Shown one piece after another: positions 43,026 to 52,196 of a stretch of DNA of 64,000 bases; positions within the stretch are counted from its first letter, which is position 1; each line of letters starts with the position of its first letter. Below the pieces are notes generated by a model. It did no database searches and was not told the DNA's origin. It saw only the letters and a program-made list of their open reading frames with translations. The stretch is from Thiobacillus sp. Lineage in GTDB: Bacteria; Pseudomonadota; Gammaproteobacteria; Burkholderiales; Thiobacillaceae. Where the stretch lies: the NCBI GenBank assembly GCA_024235835.1, contig JACKLQ010000001.1, positions 1,550,001 through 1,614,000 of the forward strand. Direction: 5' to 3'. A program made the position numbers and the translations under genes.

Positions 43026-44146
43026 TCCGTGGAGTCCTCGCTGAAGGAAACGCCGGAGCGCCCCAAGTATTCTTGCCCCCCTCGGGGGGCGGAAGCGGCC
43101 AAGACGTTTCCTGGGGGCTCTGCCACATCCGCGCGGCGCTCGGCGTCCAGGTGATCCATGATGGCGAAAACCAGGGGCTGGCAGCCGTCGCCGCTGATGG
43201 CGGAGATGGCGAAGACGGGGCCTGTCCAGCCGTAATCCTGGATGAAGGCGGCGATGCGCTTGGCACGTTCACCCACGTCGATCAAATCCGTCTTGTTCAG
43301 CACCAGCCAGCGGGGCTTGAGGTAAAGGCCTTCGTCGTACTTGCGCAGCTCTTCCACAATGGCCTGGGCCTCGCGCACCGGGTCGGTGTCCGGGTTGAAG
43401 GGGGCCAGGTCCACCAGATGCAGCAGCAGTCGGGTGCGGGCCAGGTGGCGCAGGAACTGGTGGCCCAGACCGGCGCCCTCGGCGGCGCCTTCGATGAGGC
43501 CGGGGATGTCGGCCACCACGAAGCTGCGCTCGCTGTCCACACGCACCACCCCCAGGTTGGGATGCAGTGTAGTGAAGGGATAGTCGGCCACCTTGGGCTT
43601 GGCGGCGGACACCGAGCGGATGAAGGTGGACTTGCCCGCGTTGGGCATACCCAAAAGGCCCACGTCCGCCAGCACCTTCAGTTCCAGATGCAGGCGGCGC
43701 TTTTCGCCTTCCTCACCCGGGGTGCATTGGCGCGGCGCCCGGTTGGTGCTGGATTTGAAGTGGAGATTGCCCAGGCCGCCCTGGCCGCCCTTGGCCACCC
43801 GGGCCTTCTGGCCATCACGGGCCAGGTCCGCCAGGAGTTCGCCGGTGTCGTCGTCCTGCACAACGGTACCCACGGGCACTCGCAGGACGATGTCATCGGC
43901 GCCCTTGCCGTAGCAGTCGGAGCCCCGGCCACCTTCGCCGTTGCGGGCCTTGAAGTGCCGCGTGTAGCGGTATTCCACCAGGGTGTTGATGTTGCGGTCG
44001 GCCACCAGCCAGACGCTGCCGCCCCGGCCACCGTCGCCCCCGTCCGGCCCCCCCATGGGGATGAATTTCTCCCGCCGGAAGGAAGCGCAGCCGTTGCCAC
44101 CGTTGCCGGCGGCCACGTCAATGCGGACTTCGTCGATGAATTTCAT
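43022..44146 (-). CDS. obgE: Obg GTPase
   Basis: Obg/CgtA is an essential ribosome-associated GTPase that acts in 50S assembly and in the stringent response. The 374-aa protein starts with the glycine-rich Obg fold (MKFIDEVRIDVAAGNGGNGC) and then has the G1 motif GMPNAGKST, DIPGLIEG (G3), NKTDL (G4) and a SAIS segment (G5). The C-terminal tail is short. It is separated from rpmA by an intrinsic terminator and overlaps proB. Confidence 0.97.
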   Translation of the reverse strand: MKFIDEVRIDVAAGNGGNGCASFRREKFIPMGGPDGGDGGRGGSVWLVADRNINTLVEYRYTRHFKARNGEGGRGSDCYGKGADDIVLRVPVGTVVQDDDTGELLADLARDGQKARVAKGGQGGLGNLHFKSSTNRAPRQCTPGEEGEKRRLHLELKVLADVGLLGMPNAGKSTFIRSVSAAKPKVADYPFTTLHPNLGVVRVDSERSFVVADIPGLIEGAAEGAGLGHQFLRHLARTRLLLHLVDLAPFNPDTDPVREAQAIVEELRKYDEGLYLKPRWLVLNKTDLIDVGERAKRIAAFIQDYGWTGPVFAISAISGDGCQPLVFAIMDHLDAERRADVAEPPGNVLAASAPRGGQEYLGRSGVSFSEDSTE

Positions 44147-44170
44147 GGGCTTGTGTCTTGGGCCAGAAAC

Positions 44171-44197
44171 TAAAAAGCCCTATCCGGAGATAGGGCT
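44171..44197 (-). terminator. intrinsic terminator after rpmA
   Basis: AGCCCTATC (44176-44184) and GATAGGGCT (44189-44197) form a perfect 9-bp stem with a CGGA loop. On the minus strand the stem is followed by TTTTTAG, giving a classic terminator for the rplU-rpmA unit; obgE starts 25 nt beyond it, so read-through must supply part of the obgE transcript. Confidence 0.9.
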
Positions 44198-44218
44198 CTC
44201 TGGTGCAACCCGGCGTGC

Positions 44219-44482
44219 TTAGGCGGAGACCGGGATCACGCTGACGGTGCGGCGCTTCTTCTCGCCCTTGACGGCGAACACGACCACGCCATCCACCTTG
44301 GCGAACAGGGTGTAGTCCTTGCCCACGCCCACGTTGGTGCCGGGGTGGAACTGGGTGCCGCGCTGACGCACCAGGATGTTGCCGGCGGGCACGAACTGGC
44401 CGCCGTAGCGTTTCACGCCCAGGCGTTTGGATTCTGAGTCGCGACCGTTACGGGAACTGCCGCCTGCTTTTTTGTGTGCCAT
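44219..44482 (-). CDS. rpmA: 50S ribosomal protein L27
   Basis: L27 lies at the peptidyl transferase centre. The 87-aa protein starts MAHKKAGGSSRNGRDSESKR and contains RLGVKRYGGQ and VRQRGTQFHPG, all diagnostic. No N-terminal extension is present, so no processing protease is implied. It follows rplU by 17 nt. Confidence 0.99.
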   Translation of the reverse strand: MAHKKAGGSSRNGRDSESKRLGVKRYGGQFVPAGNILVRQRGTQFHPGTNVGVGKDYTLFAKVDGVVVFAVKGEKKRRTVSVIPVSA

Positions 44483-44499
44483 GGTTCTCTACTCCTAGA

Positions 44500-44811
44500 T
44501 CAGGCAGAAATACCGTCGATGCGGATTTCCGTGTAGTTCTGACGGTGCCCCTGGGTCTTGCGATAATGCTTGCGGCGGCGCATCTTGAAAATCATGACCT
44601 TGTCGTGACGGCCATGGGCCAGCACGGTGGCCTTCACGGAAGCGCCGGCCAGCAGGGGAGTACCCACCTTGATGCTGTCGCCGTCTGCCACCATCAGCAC
44701 GTCCTTGATTTCCACTTCACCGCCGACGTCCACGGGCAGGCTTTCCACCTTGAGTTTGCCGCCGGCGGATACCTTGTATTGCTTGCCACCGGTCTTGATA
44801 ACAGCGTACAT
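44500..44811 (-). CDS. rplU: 50S ribosomal protein L21
   Basis: L21 binds 23S rRNA domain VI in the large subunit. The 103-aa product opens MYAVIKTGGKQYKVSAGGKL and ends with KMRRRKHYRKTQGHRQNYTEIRI, both typical. It is the first gene of the rplU-rpmA unit, divergent from the sigma factor gene across about 130 bp. Confidence 0.99.
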   Translation of the reverse strand: MYAVIKTGGKQYKVSAGGKLKVESLPVDVGGEVEIKDVLMVADGDSIKVGTPLLAGASVKATVLAHGRHDKVMIFKMRRRKHYRKTQGHRQNYTEIRIDGISA

Positions 44812-44942
44812 GCCTGTCTCCAGTTACTGGGTCGATTCGGAAAACGTGGCATTCTATGCGAAGCCTTTTCTGTTTGCAATCAATGCACATCCCCCAGGCA
44901 AGCTTTGGTATATATAGGGGCATTCGAGCCCCTTGGAAACCC

Positions 44943-45506
44943 GTGGCCACCAACCTGGAGATCGACCATTTCCTGGCGGAAGTGGAACGGCGAGCCTACA
45001 AGCACGCCCTGTACGCCATCCACGACCACCACGCCGCCCTGGACGTGGTGCAGAACGCCATGATGAAGCTGGTGGAACGTTATTCTGAGAAAACGGTCCA
45101 GGAACTGCCCATGCTGTTCCAGCGCATCCTGCAGAACGCCATCCACGACCATTTTCGCCGGGCAAAGGTGCGTGACTACTGGGTGAAACTGGTGTCGCCC
45201 TTGCGGGAAAAGGACGATGACAATACGGAAACCCTGGAGAGCCTGGCAGCCGGTGCCGAGGATTATTCCTCGCCCTCCCCAGAGCAAACCGCCGTGGAAA
45301 ACCAGCACCTGGCCCTGATCGAGCAGGCCATTAGCGAGCTTCCCGCGCGTCAACGGGAAGCCTTTCTGTTGCGTTACTGGGAAGGGATGGATGTGGCGGA
45401 AACCGCCGAAATCATGGGTTGCAGCCAAGGCAGTGTGAAAACCCACAGTTTCCGCGCCGTCAACGCCCTGGCCCAAAAGCTGAAGGAAATGGGCATCGCG
45501 CCATGA
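44943..45506 (+). CDS. sigma-70 family (ECF-type) RNA polymerase sigma factor
   Basis: The 187-aa protein has sigma region 2 at the N terminus (ALYAIHDHHAALDVVQNAMMKLVERY, with the aromatic/His -10 contacts) and region 4 at the C terminus (ELPARQREAFLLRYWEGMDVAETAEIMGCSQGSVKTHSFRAV), a helix-turn-helix for -35 recognition. The GTG at 44943 is chosen because the family starts there (here VATNLEIDHFLAEVERRAY); a TATATA lies about 27 nt upstream and could be a -10 box. Its downstream partner with one membrane helix (DUF3619) overlaps by ATGA and is a candidate anti-sigma. Confidence 0.88.
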   Translation: MATNLEIDHFLAEVERRAYKHALYAIHDHHAALDVVQNAMMKLVERYSEKTVQELPMLFQRILQNAIHDHFRRAKVRDYWVKLVSPLREKDDDNTETLESLAAGAEDYSSPSPEQTAVENQHLALIEQAISELPARQREAFLLRYWEGMDVAETAEIMGCSQGSVKTHSFRAVNALAQKLKEMGIAP

Positions 45507-45895
45507 GCGAGCAAGCGTTTGATAACACAGGCCCGACGACCGAACGGGTGATAGAGACCCTCGACCAGGGCACCAGGCACCTGGATGCCCGGACCCGGTC
45601 GCGCCTATACGACAGCCGTCGCCGGGCCCTGGCATCCCTTCATCCCCAGCATGCCGGCCAAGGCCTGCTGGTACTGCGCCAGCACCCCGCCCTGGCGGTA
45701 TTGGGGCTGGCCACCATCCTGCTCATGGTTGCCTGGTTGGCCTTGCGCCAACCCGTCCCCTCCAAGCCCGTCACCCCGGATACCAGCGCCCTGGACATCC
45801 AGTTGCTGACCGGGGAACTGCCGCCCCAGGTCTTCGCGGACTGGAGCCTGGTCACCCGCGAGAATGTGGAAGCCGTATGTCTCACCGATTCCTGA
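45503..45895 (+). CDS. DUF3619 membrane protein, possible anti-sigma partner
   Basis: The 130-aa protein has an N-terminal cytoplasmic part of about 60 residues (ERVIETLDQGTRHLDARTRSRLYDSRRRAL), one membrane helix (about 63-82) and a short outer tail that ends VTRENVEAVCLTDS. It matches DUF3619. The single-pass topology and the overlapping start with the sigma factor gene suggest an anti-sigma factor, though no known anti-sigma motif is evident. It is followed by DUF3106 with an 19-nt overlap. Confidence 0.8.
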   Translation: MSEQAFDNTGPTTERVIETLDQGTRHLDARTRSRLYDSRRRALASLHPQHAGQGLLVLRQHPALAVLGLATILLMVAWLALRQPVPSKPVTPDTSALDIQLLTGELPPQVFADWSLVTRENVEAVCLTDS

Positions 45896-46278
45896 ACACG
45901 CTGCTAGGGGCTTGCATGGCCCTGGCCATCAACCTTGCCCTGGCGGGCCAGCACCCATGGAGCGGCCTTAGCACCGCCGAGCGCTCTGCCCTGGCGCCCC
46001 TGGCCAGCGATTGGAACCTGTTCCCTGGAGTGCAACAGGAAAGGCTGCTGGCCGTGGCACGGCATTACCCCACCCTGTCTCCCCAGCAACAGCTGCTGCT
46101 GCAGAAACGCCTTCGGGCCTGGTCCCGCCTCACCCCGGAGCAACGCCAGGCGGCTCGCCAGAACCTGAGCCGCATCCAGACCCTGCCGGCGGAGGATCAA
46201 GCCAAGATCAAGCAGCGCTGGCTGGATGCCCTGTGCAAGGAGTTCTCGCCCCCGGGCGGGGATGCGCCGGCCAAGTGA
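45877..46278 (+). CDS. DUF3106 exported protein
   Basis: The 133-aa protein has a signal peptide (MSHRFLNTLLGACMALAINLALAG) and a small helical, Gln/Arg/Leu-rich mature part with repeated RLLAVARHYPTLSPQQQ and RLTPEQRQAARQ motifs, the hallmark of DUF3106. It is predicted to be periplasmic. Function is unknown; its position after the sigma factor and DUF3619 suggests a sensor or target of that regulon. Its stop overlaps the RDD gene start (GTGA). Confidence 0.82.
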   Translation: MSHRFLNTLLGACMALAINLALAGQHPWSGLSTAERSALAPLASDWNLFPGVQQERLLAVARHYPTLSPQQQLLLQKRLRAWSRLTPEQRQAARQNLSRIQTLPAEDQAKIKQRWLDALCKEFSPPGGDAPAK

Positions 46279-46688
46279 CGGAGGTTGAAGCGCCCTCCGT
46301 GGGCAGGCGGCTGCTGTGCGGCCTCTATGACGGGCTCCTGTTGGTGGCCTTGCTGCTGGTGGCCACCTTCCCCTTCGTGGTCCTCACCCAGAAACTGGAG
46401 CCTGACTTGGCGCGGCATCTGCTGCAAGCCTATCTCTTCCTGGTAGCGGGGTGCTATTTCACCCTGTTCTGGCGCAAGGGCCAGACCCTGGCCATGAAGA
46501 CCTGGCGACTGCGCATGGAAACGACGACAGGTGAACAGCCGGGCTGGGGCCGCCTCTGGCTGCGATATGGGCTGGCCTGGGCCAACCTGGCTGTCTTGGG
46601 ACTTGGGTGGTGGGCGACATGGTTTCGCTCAGACCACCAGTTTCTCCAGGACCGCCTGGCGGGCACCCGGCTGGTCAGCGCCCGCTGA
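46275..46688 (+). CDS. RDD family membrane protein
   Basis: The 137-aa protein has three membrane helices and the RDD pattern: an early Arg followed by YDGLLL, and a late DRLAGTRLV. Members have unclear roles, some in transport or ion homeostasis. It starts with GTG at 46275, which overlaps the DUF3106 stop, and it is the last gene of the sigma factor operon. It converges on lptG. Confidence 0.82.
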   Translation: MTEVEAPSVGRRLLCGLYDGLLLVALLLVATFPFVVLTQKLEPDLARHLLQAYLFLVAGCYFTLFWRKGQTLAMKTWRLRMETTTGEQPGWGRLWLRYGLAWANLAVLGLGWWATWFRSDHQFLQDRLAGTRLVSAR

Positions 46689-46696
46689 CCCTTCCT

Positions 46697-47767
46697 TCAG
46701 CGGTTTTCCTGCCACCACACAGCCGTGTAGGCGGCGGCGCCGATCAGGATCACCGGCACCATGGCCGCAATCGGTGCGGACCAGTCCAGCAACTGGGCCA
46801 CCTGGGCCACCAGGCGGTTCACCAGGTGGAAGCCCAGGCCCAGCAGCACACCGAGCAGCAAACGCCCCCCTACCCCGCCGCTGCGCGGGGGGCGGTAGGC
46901 GAAGGCCAGGGCAAGCAGCAGCATGATGGGGCCCGCCGCGGGGTAGATCATCTTGTTCCACAGGGCGATCTCGTAGCGCCCGTATTCCTGGCGGTTTTCC
47001 TTCAGGTGGGCCACGTAGGCCCTCAGGGTGGCGATGGACATGCGCTCCGGCGACACCATGAGCACGGACAACAGGTCCGGCGTGACCGCAGATTCCCAGG
47101 CCATGTCCGTCACTCGGCGCGTGGTGGTGCGGTCTTCGCCGATGGCCGTTTCAGTCACCTGGCGCAAGGACCAGCGCCCGCCTTCCCACACGGCGCCCTC
47201 CGCCTGGCGCAGGGCGCGCAGGTGAAAGTCCTGGTCGAACACGTACAGGCGTATCCCATGCAAAGTCGCGTCGGGGGACATCTCCCGCACGTTGATGAAG
47301 GTGTTGCCGTCCTTGGCCCACAGTCCGGTGCGGAACTCCCGGGCCACCACGCCGGTGGTGGCCCGGGCCTTGAGCTGCTTGGCGGCCTGCTCCGCATGGG
47401 GCATGACGTACTCCCCCAGCACCAGGGTCAAGGCGCCGATGGCCACCCCCAACATCACCATCCAGGCAAGCAGGCGGTACATGGACAGGCCTGCGGTGCG
47501 CATGACGCTGAATTCGGAACCCAGGGCCAGGCGGTTCCAGGCGAACAGGCTGCCGATGAGCAGGGCCACTGGTACCAGTTCATAAAGGCGCACGGGGGTG
47601 TTCAGGGTCACATAGGCCAGGGCCAGAAGCGGCGTGTAGGAGGTCGTATGGGCGTCCCCCAGTTCGCCGATGAAGTCGAAGAAGGAGAACAGGCCCAGGA
47701 GGGCAAGCAGGGCCAGGAAGGTAGCGCCCAGGATTTCCCTGGAAACGTAGCGGAACAGGGTGCTCAT
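46697..47767 (-). CDS. lptG: LPS export permease LptG
   Basis: LptG pairs with LptF in the inner-membrane ABC transporter (LptB2FG) that extracts LPS for transport to the outer membrane. The 356-aa protein has six membrane helices, three at each end, flanking a periplasmic beta-jellyroll (about residues 115-265), with the LPxR-like start MSTLFRYVSREI. It overlaps lptF by 4 nt. Assignment as G rather than F rests on order and on the first helix (REILGATFLALLALLGLFSFFDFIGEL). Confidence 0.95.
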   Translation of the reverse strand: MSTLFRYVSREILGATFLALLALLGLFSFFDFIGELGDAHTTSYTPLLALAYVTLNTPVRLYELVPVALLIGSLFAWNRLALGSEFSVMRTAGLSMYRLLAWMVMLGVAIGALTLVLGEYVMPHAEQAAKQLKARATTGVVAREFRTGLWAKDGNTFINVREMSPDATLHGIRLYVFDQDFHLRALRQAEGAVWEGGRWSLRQVTETAIGEDRTTTRRVTDMAWESAVTPDLLSVLMVSPERMSIATLRAYVAHLKENRQEYGRYEIALWNKMIYPAAGPIMLLLALAFAYRPPRSGGVGGRLLLGVLLGLGFHLVNRLVAQVAQLLDWSAPIAAMVPVILIGAAAYTAVWWQENR

Positions 47768-48834
47768 CGCGCCCAGGGCCCCCGGAAGCGCTGCCAGTAG
47801 AAGGCCGCCAGCACCAGCAACATGCCTCCGTGAACCAGGAACAGGGCTTCGCCCGGGTTCAGGCGCGACCGGGTGACCCAGCCCTCGGAGAGGCCGACGA
47901 AGTTGTTGTAGGCCAGGTAGATAAGGATGGCAAACACCACGTTCATTGATCGCCCCGCCCGGGGATTGACGTAGCTGAGGGGCACCGCGAGCAGCACCAG
48001 CATCAAGGCGCTCAGGGGGTAGCCCACGCGCCAGACCAGCTCACCCATGTTTCTGGGATTGGGTTGGGCCCATAGCTGGCCCATGGTGAGCATGCGTGGG
48101 CTCTCGGCGGCCTCGGCCAGGGCCTGGGGCTGGAGTCGCACCGCGTAGGAGTCGAATCCGCCCATGCGGAAGTCTGCCTCCCCCGGGTTCCCCTCATAGC
48201 GGCGCCCCTGCTCCAGCACCAGGAAGCGTTCTCCCGTGATCTGGGTTTCAATATGTCCCTGGCTTGCCACCATGATCCCGGTCCGACCGTGCATCTGGGA
48301 CTGGACGAAGACGTTCCCCACCCGTTCACCGTCGGCGGACAAGGATTCCACGAAATGGACCCGCTTGCCCTGGCCGAACTCCGTGAACATGCCCGGAGCC
48401 ATTGAAGAGACCTCGTCCCGGGATTCCAGGATGCGCTGGTAGGCGGACTGCTGCTTCGCCGCCCAGGGCAGGCCGACGAAGCTCACCAGGGCGATCAGTG
48501 CCACCATGGGCACCGAGAACAGCAGCACCGGCCGCGCCCAATCCCAGGGCCCAACGCCGCCCCCCATCCAGATGACCGCCTCGCTGTCCCGCCAGATGCG
48601 GGACAGGCACATGAACACGCCGATGAACAGTCCCAGGGAAAGGAGCACGGGCAGGAAGCGCAGCACACCGAAGGCCAGCATGGGCAGCACCGCGCCCACC
48701 TCCAGGTCACCCATGGCGGCCTTGCCCAGCACCCGCACCAGGATCACCACCAGGAAAATGGAGGTCAGGGCCGCGAAGGCAGACGCCGACATGGCTGCCA
48801 TTTCACGGGTCAGGGCATGGTCGAAACGGGTCAT
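47764..48834 (-). CDS. lptF: LPS export permease LptF
   Basis: LptF is the partner of LptG in LPS extraction. The 356-aa protein has six helices around a periplasmic jellyroll. It starts MTRFDHALTREMAAMSASAF and has the typical KxxVFVE-like loop (NVFVQSQMHGRTGIM). It is the upstream gene, divergent from pepA, the standard pepA/lptFG arrangement. Confidence 0.95.
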   Translation of the reverse strand: MTRFDHALTREMAAMSASAFAALTSIFLVVILVRVLGKAAMGDLEVGAVLPMLAFGVLRFLPVLLSLGLFIGVFMCLSRIWRDSEAVIWMGGGVGPWDWARPVLLFSVPMVALIALVSFVGLPWAAKQQSAYQRILESRDEVSSMAPGMFTEFGQGKRVHFVESLSADGERVGNVFVQSQMHGRTGIMVASQGHIETQITGERFLVLEQGRRYEGNPGEADFRMGGFDSYAVRLQPQALAEAAESPRMLTMGQLWAQPNPRNMGELVWRVGYPLSALMLVLLAVPLSYVNPRAGRSMNVVFAILIYLAYNNFVGLSEGWVTRSRLNPGEALFLVHGGMLLVLAAFYWQRFRGPWAR

Positions 48835-48924
48835 GGCATTCGGGCGCTTTGACTAGCCCGGACGGGCCACCAATAATCCCCGCATATGCCAACCGGCACA
48901 TCCATGGGACAACTGGAGACAGAG

Positions 48925-50418
48925 ATGGAATTCAGCATCAAAAGCGGCAGCCCGGAAAAACAACGCACCGCCTGTGTGGCGGTGGGCGTGTTCGAACAGA
49001 AAAAAATCAGCCCGGCGGGCCAGATCCTGGACCAGGCCGCCAAGGGCTATCTGGCCGACATTCTCCGGCGCGGCGACATGGACGGCAAGACGGGCACCAC
49101 CCTGGTGCTGCACAAGGTGCCAGGCCTCTCGGCGGAGCGGGTGCTGCTGGTGGGCCTGGGCAAGGAGAAGGAATTCCAGGAGAAGGCCTACCGGGACGCC
49201 GTTCGCGCCTCCGTCAAGGCCCTGACCGACCTGGGCGTGACCGAGGCCTGTTTGTATGTGGGCGAGGTGCCGGTGAAGAACAGGGACCTGGCCTGGAACA
49301 TGGAGCAGGCCGTCCTCGTGGCGGAAGAGGCCACCTACCGGTTCGAGCAGATGAAGAGCAAGCCCAGCAGCGACAAGAAGGCTTTGCGGAAGCTTACCCT
49401 GGCCATGACAACAGGGGAGGGGATGACCGGTGCCATTGCCGCGGTCCAGCGCGGCCAGGCTACCGCCCGGGGCATGCAGCTTGCCAAGGACCTTGGCAAC
49501 CTGCCGGGCAACGTCTGCACCCCCACCTATCTGGCGAACCAGGCCAAGGCACTGGGCAAGGAGTCGGGCCTCAAGGTCCAGGTGCTGGACCAGGGCCAGA
49601 TCGAGAAGCTGGGCATGGGCTCCTTCCTCTCCGTGGCCAAGGGCAGTGACGAGCCGCCCCGTTTCATCGTCCTGGAGCACAAGGGCGGCAAGAAGGGCGA
49701 GAAACCCGTGGTGCTGGTGGGCAAGGGCATCACCTTCGACTCCGGCGGCATCTCCCTGAAGCCGGCGGCGGAAATGGACGAGATGAAATACGACATGTGC
49801 GGCGCCGCCTCGGTGCTGGGCACACTGCGGGCCGTGGCGGAACTCAAGCTGCCCCTGAACGTGGTGGGCCTCATCCCCACCTGCGAGAACCTGCCCAACG
49901 GCCGCGCCAACAAGCCCGGCGACGTGGTCACCTCCATGTCCGGCCAGACCATCGAGGTGCTGAATACCGACGCGGAGGGCCGACTGATCCTGTGCGACGC
50001 CCTGACCTACGCGGAGCGCTACGAGCCCGCTGCCGTGGTGGACATCGCCACCCTCACCGGCGCTTGCGTCATCGCCCTGGGGCACGTGGCCACGGGTCTG
50101 CTGGCCAACCGGGACGACCTGGCGGCCGACTTGCTCCAGGCCGGCGACGCCGCCCATGACCGCTGCTGGCAGCTGCCCCTGTGGGAGGACTACCAGGAAC
50201 AGCTGAAGAGCAACTTCGCCGACATGGCCAACATCGGCGGCCGCCCCGGCGGCACCATCACCGCCGCCTGCTTCCTGTCCCGCTTCACTGAGAAATACCA
50301 CTGGGCCCACCTGGACATCGCCGGCACGGCCTGGAAGAGCGGCAAGGAAAAGGGCGCCACGGGCCGGCCCGTGCCCCTGCTGGTGCACTTCCTGGCCAAG
50401 CGGGCAGGCCAGGCCTAG
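48925..50418 (+). CDS. pepA: leucyl aminopeptidase
   Basis: PepA is a hexameric M17 dizinc aminopeptidase that also binds DNA in some bacteria. The 497-aa protein has the C-terminal catalytic domain with GKGITFDSGGISLKPA, the active-site NTDAEGRL, and DIATLTGA. Length fits. The ATG at 48925 is favoured over 48886 because GGAG lies 6 nt before it and the family starts MEFSIK. It is divergent from lptF. Confidence 0.96.
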   Translation: MEFSIKSGSPEKQRTACVAVGVFEQKKISPAGQILDQAAKGYLADILRRGDMDGKTGTTLVLHKVPGLSAERVLLVGLGKEKEFQEKAYRDAVRASVKALTDLGVTEACLYVGEVPVKNRDLAWNMEQAVLVAEEATYRFEQMKSKPSSDKKALRKLTLAMTTGEGMTGAIAAVQRGQATARGMQLAKDLGNLPGNVCTPTYLANQAKALGKESGLKVQVLDQGQIEKLGMGSFLSVAKGSDEPPRFIVLEHKGGKKGEKPVVLVGKGITFDSGGISLKPAAEMDEMKYDMCGAASVLGTLRAVAELKLPLNVVGLIPTCENLPNGRANKPGDVVTSMSGQTIEVLNTDAEGRLILCDALTYAERYEPAAVVDIATLTGACVIALGHVATGLLANRDDLAADLLQAGDAAHDRCWQLPLWEDYQEQLKSNFADMANIGGRPGGTITAACFLSRFTEKYHWAHLDIAGTAWKSGKEKGATGRPVPLLVHFLAKRAGQA

Positions 50419-50447
50419 GCATTACACGCGGCCCGGAGCGGTCGGCA

Positions 50448-52028
50448 TCAGCTGGTCGAGGCCGGGTCCAGCAGGGTGTCCCGGGCCTCGGGCAGGAGGT
50501 CCGGGTAGTCCCGGGAGGCGTGCAGGCCCCGGCTTTCGTGGCGCAGCTTGGCGCACCTCACCACGAGTTCGGCGGTGAGCACCAGGTTGCGCAGTTCGAT
50601 AAGGTCGTTGCTGATGCGGAAATTGCTGTAGTACTCGTTGATCTCGTCGGTCAGCAGCTTCAGGCGGTGGCTGGCCCTTTCCAGGCGCTTGCTGGTGCGC
50701 ACGATGCCCACGTAGTCCCACATGAAGCGGCGCAGTTCGTGCCAGTTGTGGGCGATGACGATCTCCTCGTCCGCGTCCGTTACCCGGCTCTCGTCCCAGG
50801 GCGGAAGTTCCCGGGGCACCGGCACGTCCGAAGCGGCGATGTCCGCCGCGGCGGCCCGGCCATAGACCAGGCATTCCAGCAGGGAATTGGAGGCCAGGCG
50901 GTTGGCGCCGTGGAGCCCCGTACAGGTGGTCTCGCCGATGGCGTAGAGAAATTTCGTGTCGGTGCGCCCGGCCTGGTCCACCACCACGCCACCACAGGTG
51001 TAGTGGGCCGCCGGCGCCACGGGAATCCATTCCCGGGTGATGTCCAGGCCCAGTTCCAGGCAGCGGGCGTGGATGGTGGGGAAATGGCTGACGATGAACT
51101 TGGCGGGTTTGTGGGTGATGTCCAGGAACACGCAATCCAGGCCACGCTTCTTCATCTCGAAGTCGATGGCCCGGGCCACCACGTCCCGGGGCGCCAGTTC
51201 CGCACGCTCGTCGTGCTCGGGCATGAACCGGGTGCCGTCCGGCAGGCGCAGCACCGCCCCTTCTCCCCGCATGGCCTCGGTGATGAGGAAGGACTTGGCG
51301 TGGGGGTGATACAGGCAGGTGGGGTGGAACTGGACGAATTCCAGGTTGGCCACCTGGCAGCCGGCCCGCCAGGCCATGGCGATGCCGTCCCCCGTGGCCG
51401 TGTCCGGGTTGGTGGTATAGAGAAAGGCCTTGCCCGCGCCGCCGGTGGCCAGCACGGTAAACCCGGCCCCCAGGGTCACCACGTGGCCTGCCTGGGTGTC
51501 AAGCACATAGGCGCCATGGACATGGCGCCCCAGTCCCCGCAGACCCAGGTGCCGGTCCGTGATCACGTCCACGGCGATGTGGTGTTCCAGGAGGGTGATG
51601 TTTGCCCTCTGCTCCAACAGGGCCAGCAACCGCTCCTGCACCACCCTACCGGTGGCGTCGGCCACGTGCAGCACCCGGCGGTAGGTATGCCCCCCCTCCC
51701 GGGTCAGATGGAACGCCCCGTTCTGGCGATCGAAGGGCACGCCCTGGTCGATGAGCCAGCGGATGGCCTCGGGCCCGGACGCCACCACATGGCGCACCAC
51801 GGCCTCGTCGCAAAGCCCGGCACCGGCCACCAGGGTGTCCCGCACGTGGTCATCGAAGGAATCCTCCACCCCCATGACGGTGGCGATGCCCCCCTGGGCC
51901 CAACTGCTGGCGCTGTCCCGGGGCTGCTTCTTGGTGACCATGGCGATGCGCATGGTTTGTGGCAGGGACAAGGCCAGGGTAGCGGCCGCCAGGCCGGAAC
52001 CAATGATAAGGACGTCGAAGCGCTGCAT
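50448..52028 (-). CDS. nadB: L-aspartate oxidase
   Basis: NadB oxidises L-aspartate to iminoaspartate for NAD synthesis. The 526-aa flavoprotein begins with the FAD motif VLIIGSGLAAATLAL, followed by SWAQGGIATV and the catalytic RVLHVADATGR / EFVQFHPTCLY region. The ATG at 52028 is chosen because the FAD fold starts there; the upstream frame to 52175 crosses the rpoE promoter region. It is divergent from rpoE, as in many proteobacteria. Confidence 0.96.
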   Translation of the reverse strand: MQRFDVLIIGSGLAAATLALSLPQTMRIAMVTKKQPRDSASSWAQGGIATVMGVEDSFDDHVRDTLVAGAGLCDEAVVRHVVASGPEAIRWLIDQGVPFDRQNGAFHLTREGGHTYRRVLHVADATGRVVQERLLALLEQRANITLLEHHIAVDVITDRHLGLRGLGRHVHGAYVLDTQAGHVVTLGAGFTVLATGGAGKAFLYTTNPDTATGDGIAMAWRAGCQVANLEFVQFHPTCLYHPHAKSFLITEAMRGEGAVLRLPDGTRFMPEHDERAELAPRDVVARAIDFEMKKRGLDCVFLDITHKPAKFIVSHFPTIHARCLELGLDITREWIPVAPAAHYTCGGVVVDQAGRTDTKFLYAIGETTCTGLHGANRLASNSLLECLVYGRAAAADIAASDVPVPRELPPWDESRVTDADEEIVIAHNWHELRRFMWDYVGIVRTSKRLERASHRLKLLTDEINEYYSNFRISNDLIELRNLVLTAELVVRCAKLRHESRGLHASRDYPDLLPEARDTLLDPASTS

Positions 52029-52196
52029 AAATGTTTCGGAGGTGGAATGGGGGGCCGCCCCGGAAGGCAGCGTAAGCGGCGAACCCGTGTATCGGGCGGT
52101 TATACTCGTCCCTGCGTGGAATGCATAGCCGTCACCGCCGGGGTGCGGGTACGCCCGCGCCAAACAACATTGCACCGTGAAAGAGAGAACAGCCGC

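Noticed and set aside
44874..44916. sigma-70 promoter TTGCAA...TATATA before the sigma factor gene
   Set aside because: The spacing is about 29 nt, too long for one promoter; only the TATATA is kept as a possible -10 box.
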